A stretch of 64,000 nucleotides of DNA from Rhabditoides inermis (Eukaryota; Nematoda; Chromadorea; Rhabditida; Rhabditidae). Of this stretch, positions 56,829 to 64,000 are shown in pieces; within the stretch, counting starts at the first letter, position 1; every line of letters begins with the position of its first letter. The notes beneath the pieces are model-generated. The model did not search any database, had not been told where the DNA came from, and saw only the letters and a list, made by a program, of their open reading frames with translations. A program made the translations under genes and the position numbers. The stretch lies in the NCBI GenBank assembly GCA_963966185.1, contig CAWZYM010000395.1:310001-374000 (forward strand), written 5' to 3'.

Positions 56829-59126
56829 ATGTGCTCCATGTGGCTCTGGCCCTTATTGTACTATATCGTTGCCGCACAGTTGAACCACTCTACATTATCC
56901 ATCGACAATGTCAATCAAACTATTGTCGCCGATTTCAACCGATCTAGACGAAACGACGAGGTGTTTGGAACTGCAACGAACAAAGTGTTCTTGAAAGTGA
57001 GTTTCCATTTGCAACCTGGTTTTAGTTGACGTTTTCTAGAATAAACTGCTAGACAATCTGAACAACTTCTTTCCTGGCGGTGGAATGGACGAGTTGGAGA
57101 TATTGGATGGAGCTGCGGAAGTGAAGCATAATGACATTGACCCGCCCACAGAAGCCCCGCCCACTCTGGCTCCAGTAGAACGACCCACGTACCGGGCGAC
57201 GCCTATTGATGGTATGGACATTTTTTATTTATAAATGTATATAATTGAATACAGATCCAACTGCTGCGCCTTCTCGCAGACACGCAGAGATGGAAGAGAA
57301 TGAAGTGATACACACATTCCCTCCAGAAATGACAGACGTGCCATTCACCATATCCTTCCAACCAGACATTGGAGGAGACGTGGCCACGCCCACTCCAGTC
57401 ACGCCTTCTCCCGAACCTCCCAGCACTACACAAGCCATTCGACTGTTTTCGAGAGATTCGCCGAATGCACTCAAACGACGATCGGAGGGATCATTTTTGA
57501 ATAACAAGACGGCAGAAGGCATACGCGACTGGAGAAGAAGGCTCTATCAGGCATTCAAGAACAAGGGAGGACGGGCCAGACAGGCAGAACGTGTCGAAAA
57601 GAAAGAGGGTAGGCTACAAGAAAACAATAACACCTTGATTGTTTATTTTAGAACCGGCAGTCTTTCAACTCCCCAACATTACTCCCCTGATAGTCGACAA
57701 AAACCGACAGATAATAATGAACAGAGAGCATCGGGCTGTGCAGCCAGCATCGCCCACGTTTGGAAAGGATCCAGGCGGACGAGTGAGTTTTCATTATCTC
57801 CAACCACAACTCATCTATCACATTTTATCACTATTACAGGTGATTCGAATGTTTGGCGTAGAGGCGAGCGGGTACAGGAGTGGGGACGGCGGGGCACCTC
57901 CCGCATACCAACCGCAGAGCATGCAGGGACTGCCAGCGTCGTTCATGACTGGAATGGTGAGAAGGAATATAAGATGAGAGACCATCCACTTTCAGTCGCC
58001 TGCTCCGGCGCCTTCCCTGCCAGTGTCGCGCCGTCCGATGGTGGTCTATGTGCCGGCTCCATCCACTCCACGGACTCCCGTCTACTCACCATTCCAACAG
58101 TACCCGGTCAGGCAGTACTCTGTCACTGTGAGGGCGCCCCTTCTCTTTCCCGACCCACTCCTTTCCATCCCCTCTTATACCCTTCTTTAGGCGACCGCCG
58201 CTCCCCTCCCTCCCACCACACCCATGCAACTGCTGCGAGAGTTTGAGTTTGAATATGCCAAGCCTGCGCTGCCGTCGCTGCCCGGAATGGCTACGTTCCC
58301 CGCGTTTCCCGCCCCGCCAGCCCCGCCCCTGTTCGCCACACTCGCTCCGCCTCCCGCAGCTCCGCCTCGTGCCTACCCTCCCATGGCGGAGACGCGGCCG
58401 GCAGCCAGCTATCCGGTGGGGAACAAGGTGCACCGTGGGAGTGTCAACTGTGAGTGACCACGCATTCCAGGCGCCGTCAGCCCCCGCCGCTCCCGCCTAT
58501 CGACGGGCGAACAGTGTGGAGGAGGAGGACGAGGAGGTGGTTAGAACCAAGATGCGAGAAGTACGTTGTCGTTGCAGGACCCAGACGACGCGATGTTGGA
58601 GGAAGAGGAGCGGGGGTTCAGCGAGGACGGGCAGTCCGAGTCGCAGAACAACGATGTGAGTGAGGGGAGGGGAGAGGGGGAGAGGGAGTGATAGGGCGGC
58701 AGTGTGTTGAGGGAGTGTGCGGCGGGGGCTCGATGCAACAGCCGGCCATATCGGATGAGAAGTGCAACAGCATGCGACTGCGCACCCTCATACAGAATGT
58801 GAGTGGAGAATGAGAGGGCAAGTGGAGATGATTCTCGTTCAGCACATCGTGGCTGCTGATGCAGAGATGAGCAAGCGAGTTATCCAGCAGGCGGCAGAGA
58901 GGGAGACCGGGAGGTTCTTCGATGTTATCTGCGGTACTGGATTCTTCTCATATATTGCACACACCGACGAGTTTTGCCAGGTGACAACATCTCTCTATCT
59001 CCTTTCTATGAATGACTTCTTTAATTTCAGGCGTCTGCGCTGGGAGTGAACTGCTACGTATTCTCGCCCGTTTGTAATGAGTCCATGTTCCGAAAGAGGC
59101 GGAAGGTGTTCCTAAATCGTAACTGA
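56829..59126 (+). CDS. Ground-like domain (hedgehog-related) secreted protein
   Basis: The start at 56829 (in-frame Met also at 56838) opens a signal peptide MCSMWLWPLLYYIVAAQ. An N-terminal region (LSIDNVNQTIVADFNRSRR) leads into a long Pro/Thr-rich, low-complexity body (PTEAPPTLAPVERPTYRATP; VTPSPEPPSTTQAIRLFSR; GMATFPAFPAPPAPPLFATL). It includes a basic helical patch (IRDWRRRLYQAFKNKGGRAR). The C-terminus is a complete ground-like domain: KCNSMRLRTLIQNHIVAADA, RFFDVICGTGFFSYIAHTDE, FCQASALGVNCYVFSPVCNE, ending KRRKVFLNRN at 59126, with the expected Cys spacing. Ground-like proteins are nematode hedgehog-related secreted proteins (grd/grl) expressed mainly in epidermis and linked to cuticle and moulting. 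No Hint/autoprocessing domain is present. About nine exons. Junctions in the 58440-58740 stretch are uncertain. Confidence 0.8.
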
Positions 59127-60428
59127 TCCGCCGTGTATAGCCCCCCCCCCCCTTATCCCTTGTGCCCATCGAATCTGACCCGTTTTCACGACACGTCTTT
59201 GTTTGTGTATGCAACGCATAGGCTCGCTTCTATTTACTTACCACATAGTAAACTGGTACAGTTTTATTTATACATTCATATGACATATCTATCGAAGATG
59301 TGAGCGAAGAAATTGCACCGTAATATGGATCATGTTGTAACTTGACAGAGTGGGTACCTGCCAATGTAATTAATATTGTATGTATAAATGAAATATTGTG
59401 TATACATCGCACAAATTACATGGTGTATTGTTATGATCAGATTCCAGCGGGAGCGATGGATCCGCAGGAACGAGCAACGGATAGAGCATCTTGGCATATT
59501 GCCCTTACTGTCCTACTACCAGTATGCGCGCATGAACCATGACACAAAACAGAACTATGAACCTATTCGTGCATCTAATTTGACCGAATAGATTAAGGCA
59601 AGATCAAGGGGCGGGACATAGGAGAGGAGAGAGGAGAAAGAAGAGTAGACTTTAGTTGTGCTTATGTGTGACAGCTTATAATAATATAAGCTTATGTGTG
59701 ATTGAATGAATTATGTCGTCCCGAACAATCCCGAACAATGGAAATGGGTAATAAAAACGGCGCAATCAGATTAAGAATTGATTCAGCCAGACATCGCAGC
59801 ATCATTTGTCAAATCAACATACTAAATCAACGAGCACGATCCTTTATCATTATGATTTATGCACTGAATGAACTCTTATCTAATCACATTTTACCTTCGA
59901 TAAGCAGAAAAAAGGAAACGTAGCATGTATGAATCTGTTTTTCTACGGAACAGGGAATACTTATTTGAATATTTCGCATGTGATCTGTCTGATCTCGAAA
60001 TTTGGACTGATTCATGAAAAGTTTGGTGAAGTTTGTACAGTCAGCTGTGCGGAGTAACCGTATTTTTGATAGAATTGTTATCATAAAAATATAACTTAAG
60101 TCATTCGTAACTACTATCAATAATCAATCTATTATTGCGCTTGAATATATGCATGTCGTTTCATAATGTCCGGTATTGAATCCTTGTTAGATTACAACTT
60201 TCTTCTTCTTCATCTCTCTTTCTTTTTTCTTCTATGCATTTCCTTTTCGATCTTATGATTATGACGTTGTCCCTTGTCCGATTCAGGGCCACGTGCTTCG
60301 ATTGTCAACCGCGCAAGATTTTGACGTGACCATGAGACAACGATAATTTATAATCGAGAATAGCGATATCGCAAACAGATACGGAGTGGACCACTTTCTT
60401 TTTTTCGCATACAATCATTGTTGTCAGA
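59127..60428. other. Intergenic, no gene seen
   Basis: About 1.3 kb, AT-rich after 59200. A ten-C run follows the ground-like stop (about 59141-59151). No convincing frame or RNA gene. The last 50 bp hold the 5' flank of the decarboxylase gene, with a TTGTCAG acceptor one base before its start. Confidence 0.5.
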
Positions 60429-62286
60429 ATGGCCCCGCTGCCTTCTCTTCCGAGTGTACTCCTATCCAATGATAAGGTAGACCTCGACAACGTCATTTCC
60501 ACGCTCATTCAACAAAAGACACTGCAGGTAAGAGAGGGAGAGAGAAAGAGGGAGAGAGAGAGAGGGAGAGAGAGAGAGGGAGAGAGAGAGAGGGAGAGAG
60601 AGGGAGAGGGAGAGAGGGAGAGAGAGAGAGGGAGAGAGAGAGAGAGATAGAAGGATAGATAAGAAGAGACTTTAGGGGGATGACTCTTCTTTTCACTTGT
60701 GCAATCTGGATGCAGTTGTGAAGAGACACGCTCTGTGGACAGAGGAGCTGCCGCACATTCGGGTATGTGAGGAGTGATAGACAACCATGCCGTATCTTTT
60801 CAGCCTTACTATGCAGTCAAGTGCAACCCGGATCCATGGCTCGTCTCTCTGCTCGCTCGTCTCGGCACAGGATTCGACTGCGCAAGCCCGAAAGAGATTC
60901 AACAGGTACTACCTATCATTCATTCTCATCCATGGTTCCCTCTCGCGTAGGCACTCTCTTTGGCGCCTGCCTCTGACATCCTGTTCGCCAACCCAGTCAA
61001 GGCGTTGTCGGCGATCCGCTTCGCAGCCTCTGTCGGAGTGATGCGGATGACTGTCGACGACGAATCCGAGCTCGACAAACTGGTGGCGGAGGCGCCGAAT
61101 GCAGAGTGGGTAGTCTCTAACCAGTGTCTGGCTATCCTCCCTTACAGGATAGTTCTGCGCATCTCCTGTGGCGACCCGCAGGCCAAGGCGAATCTCTCCA
61201 AGAAATTTGGTGCGTGTGCCAAAGAGTCGGCGCCTCGCATTTTGCAAAAGGCACACCAGATGGGACTCAAAGTCGTTGGAGTGAGGTTAGAATACGCTGC
61301 GTACTCAAAATACCACAATACTCAGTTTTCACATCGGCTCTCCATTCAAGGAGATGAAGTATTTTGAGGAGGCATTTTCACAGGCTCTCAGGTGAGACGG
61401 TGGCTCTCTTTTCTCACTCCCTTTCAGTGTGTGCTCTCTGGGACACAAACTGGGCTTCTCAATGCAGTTCCTCGACATCGGAGGCGGATTTCCTGCCAGC
61501 GACGATGACTATTTCCGAAAGGTATGAATAATGCTCCATGTCTTCCAACCCCGCTTAGATCGCAGCATCGATCCGCTCTCTCACCGCCCCTCTCTCCCAC
61601 ATGACCATCGTCGCAGAACCCGGACAGTTCTTCGCTGGACGGTAACAAAAGAATATGCGGGTCAAATTATCTATCAATATTCAGCTATCAAACGCTGCTG
61701 AACAGTGTGATTGGAGTGAGGCAAGTAGCAGCAAGTCAGATCACTGGCAAAGGTTTGTCCGATGTGACAATCATGCAATGTGCCTGAATTGAGCGGAGGA
61801 CGCTGGCCGAATCGGCTATTCCGTGATGGTCGGAGACGGCGCGTTCGGATCTTTTAACCTCGTCCATTCATACACTGACTATGACACCATGAAGGGACGA
61901 CCAATCAGGGACAAGAAAGAGGGAGAGGAAGTGTTCCCCACAAAGATATGGGGACCTTCCTGCGATCCCGCTGATATGATTGAGGTAAGACCACTGGCAA
62001 AGAGTGATACGAGTGCGTTTAGCCTCTGCGCATGTTGCCTCGCCTGTATCCGGGCGATTGGCTTCGATACGACGATGCCGGAGCATACACTAGTGCCATC
62101 TCAGCCAGGTAGTAATTCGGAAAACATAAGTAGTAACACAAGTTGCGCAGCTTCAACGGCCACACCTGCGCTACATCCATTCATGTAGCTTCTCAGAAAA
62201 CCATGTAAGTGTTTTTTCTACGAACCTCAAACCAAGTAATTTTTAGGAGCTACTTCACTGCTGACCAATGCGAAGCCATCAACTGA
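60429..62286 (+). CDS. Ornithine-decarboxylase-family protein with altered active-site residues
   Basis: Fold-III PLP decarboxylase family (polyamine synthesis). The start at 60429 directly follows a TTGTCAG acceptor. Barrel domain: [20 protein letters not shown], then [20 protein letters not shown] with the PLP-binding Lys at about residue 68, [65 protein letters not shown]. Beta domain: [33 protein letters not shown] with the catalytic Cys, [17 protein letters not shown] and [12 protein letters not shown], ending TADQCEAIN at 62286. About 420 residues. Two departures from ODC: the phosphate-binding EPGR is EPGQ ([11 protein letters not shown]), and the substrate-binding YD after FN..L is replaced ([11 protein letters not shown]). 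It may be a divergent ODC, an enzyme with another substrate, or an antizyme-inhibitor-like protein. Confidence 0.85.
60532..60648 (+). repeat. (GA)n / GAGGGA microsatellite
   Basis: Purine run in the first intron of the decarboxylase gene, starting immediately after the 5' splice site. Confidence 0.85.
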
Positions 62287-62298
62287 TCCCAGAAGAGA

Positions 62299-62304
62299 AA
62301 TAAA
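62299..62304 (+). terminator. Polyadenylation signal of the decarboxylase gene
   Basis: AATAAA 13 bp after the stop codon, an extremely short 3' UTR; the convergent neighbour's stop is 220 bp away. Confidence 0.6.
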
Positions 62305-62505
62305 AACCGTTGTAAAATGACCTATCAAAAAGATTTATCTCATGTCATCGTTAGAAATCTGAGGGTGAAAGTGAATAGAAATTATTCCTAGAACATTTTA
62401 GATTATGCACAACAGCAAATGCATCACAATTGTCGAAAGTAGTACCAATATCCGCAGCCAATAAATTACTACTGGTATGTACAAAGAGAGTTGAGCGACA
62501 TAATT

Positions 62506-64000
62506 TCAGTTCTTCCATTTCGTGTTCTGAAAGAAATTCAATGTGAATAAGTAACAAACAAATAAAGAGAACACATACCCCGGAGAGGGCGGCTTGAGCC
62601 TTGTACGCGTCGGGTGTGTGAGGGGTGAGGCGAGCGGCATAGGCAGCGAGGCGGGTGCGGTCGCGAGAACCCACCAGACACTCCACTATCACCTGAACAA
62701 CACACTCATCGCCTATCCACTCCTTCCCTCCCCACCTCCGATGCATCGCACTTCTCCGCCAGTCGAAGACGCTCCTCCTGGTCGGGCACCGCACGCAGCA
62801 GACGACACAACAGCTACAACCAACCATGAGAAACTATGCAAGCAACACAGTGACTCACATCCTTTGGCGGGGGCGTGCCGTTGGTCTGTAGAATGAAGAA
62901 GAGGCTGTCCCACGACATGAGGGCGACGAAGCGGGCAGTGTTGGAGAGGAGGCTCTTGGGGGCGGCGAGGAGGCCCCTCGGCTGAAGGACTCTCTCCACG
63001 TCCGGCCAGCGACTCGCGCGACACAACGCAGAGATCTCAAACACTACACGGTAACGGCAGTATCATACTCCAAAATACGCACCGCAGTCCACGAGTACTC
63101 TTTCTCGCCGATTCGACACAACTGGCGGATCGAAGACGGACACGCGAGAGAGTTCTGCAGAATACACAATGTGGATAATCCAATTAGACACACGTACCTG
63201 TGGCAAGTCATAGTGGTGGAGGCACGAGTAGTATAGAGTGTGGATTGCGGGCTGGCCAACCAGAGGGGTGCGCTCGTGCTGACCAACTGTAGACGCGTCC
63301 GCTTCCTACAGTCCATACATCAATCGATCATAGATATACTATTGTTCACCTGTATGGGTATCTGTCTCTCGAGGAGTGCGATGTGCTCGAGCAGGGAGTC
63401 CCTCTCCCACTCCAACTGCGGGTCCGAAAACGCAGACAACAGACATTTCTTCATACCCGTCACCTGAAATACACTATATTTACAAGATTCGAACGAATAT
63501 AGCGCAGTCTCAGCTTGTTGTAGTTATGATATAATGGTATTATGATAGTGAACAAACGACATTCTACCATCGTTATAAGCAGGGTACAACAAGCAACTAC
63601 TTGAACATGCAATATAAAATGCGCACCTTCTGCGCAGTCGTCTTCTGGCGGAGTGCTCCCGTGTATTCCACCATGGCTGCGTCCGCGTTCCGACCAAGTG
63701 CACTGAACATCTCCATATAGAGAGGGGACTGTGGGAGGGAACTCACAAGAGAGTGGTGGCGAGTTCATCCACGTCGTGACTCTGCTTCAGCCAGTCGATG
63801 TACTCCTCCGCAGCCTCGCGTCTGAACATCTGCTTGTAGATGAGGAGGTAGGGAGACAACATACTTTGTCAGGAGGCACTCTCGGAAGAGGGCGGGCGAG
63901 AGAGTGCGACGAAGGAAGAGGACCACAGTGAGGATGACGTTCGAGTCGACGAATTCGATAGCCGCATCCAGGAGGGCGTTTTTCTCAGCACGAGACCTGC
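62506..64000 (-). CDS. spe-39: SPE-39/VIPAS39-like vesicle-trafficking protein (partial, 5' end beyond right edge)
   Basis: Minus-strand exons read SRAEKNALLDAAIEFVDSNV, ILTVVLFLRRTLSPALFREC, a segment containing HTLYYSCLHHYDLPQ, SLACPSSIRQLCRIGEKEY, VFEISALCRASRWPDVERVL, ARFVALMSWDSLFFILQTNG, LLCRLLRAVPDQEERLRLAE, VIVECLVGSRDRTRLAAYAA and RLTPHTPDAYKAQAALSG, ending NTKWKN at 62506. This alpha-helical arrangement and the terminal x-W-K-N fit the VPS16 C-terminal-like domain of VIPAS39/SPE-39, partner of VPS33-type SM proteins in endosome-lysosome and lysosome-related organelle trafficking (in Caenorhabditis also sperm membranous organelles). VPS16 itself is an alternative but ends differently. 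About 420 residues are present; the N-terminus lies outside the window. Confidence 0.7.

Noticed and set aside
57245..58246. Single 333-residue open frame as a separate gene
   Set aside because: Its first part is an exon of the ground-like gene, the rest runs through that gene's introns and off-frame exons.
1..64000. CRISPR arrays, prophage, bacterial operons, rRNA genes
   Set aside because: No spaced repeats, no prokaryotic gene organisation and no rRNA-like segments; intron-rich eukaryotic genes throughout.

Overview
The window looks like nuclear DNA of a free-living nematode of the rhabditid/diplogastrid kind. Reasons visible in the sequence: short introns ending in TTTCAG, start codons a few bases after an isolated splice acceptor (trans-splicing style), same-strand gene pairs about 100-250 bp apart (operon style), and nematode families (CC-domain, ground-like, ShKT, Srd-like chemoreceptor, CDC-25 with a DSG degron). 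The genus cannot be fixed from sequence reading alone. All exon models below are manual and the outer ends are more certain than every internal junction.

Layout. 0-6.2 kb, minus strand: the 3'-truncated (runs off the left edge) metabotropic glutamate receptor-like gene and an Srd-like chemoreceptor. 6.5-8.4 kb, plus: a secreted Cys-repeat/Thr-rich protein. 10.9-19.5 kb, plus: a complete muscle myosin heavy chain, preceded by 2.3 kb of GAGAG/TCGA-rich upstream DNA. 19.98-20.30 kb: a 314-bp palindromic TTAA-flanked MITE. 20.3-26.8 kb, minus: cdc-25 followed by a coiled-coil protein with a KEN box, spaced like an operon. 27.1-28.3 kb, minus: a CC-domain secreted peptide. 30.8-31.3 kb, plus: a MIF family protein. 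31.5-34.2 kb, minus: a Reeler-domain secreted protein followed by an ShKT-domain protein, again operon-like. 35.6-37.5 kb, minus: dolichyl-phosphate glucosyltransferase (alg-5). 38.1-38.8 kb, plus: a Flower-like four-TM protein. 39.1-41.5 kb, minus: cytosolic HSP90, sharing a heat-shock-element-bearing divergent promoter with an XAP5/FAM50 gene (42.1-43.5 kb, plus). 43.7-49.7 kb, minus: a FMRFamide-receptor-like GPCR whose introns hold a 1.15-kb polypurine satellite and a 5'-truncated LINE with its own nested insertion. 53.1-54.8 kb, minus: an unrecognised Pro-rich secreted protein. 56.8-59.1 kb, plus: a ground-like (hedgehog-related) protein. 60.4-62.3 kb, plus: an ornithine-decarboxylase-family protein. 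62.5 kb to the right edge, minus: a SPE-39/VIPAS39-like trafficking protein.

The most striking observation is in the myosin gene: two consecutive, homologous, same-phase exons (14475-14601 and 14699-14828) both encode the converter domain. Joint inclusion shifts the frame into an early stop, so they should be mutually exclusive. This is the layout used by insect muscle Mhc genes to tune muscle speed; I know of no such arrangement in the well-studied Caenorhabditis muscle myosins, where separate genes serve separate muscles. Other points of interest are the ODC paralogue with altered active-site residues, the cdc-25 operon with degron-bearing products, the HSE-studded divergent promoter, and the precisely bounded LINE with nested insertion.
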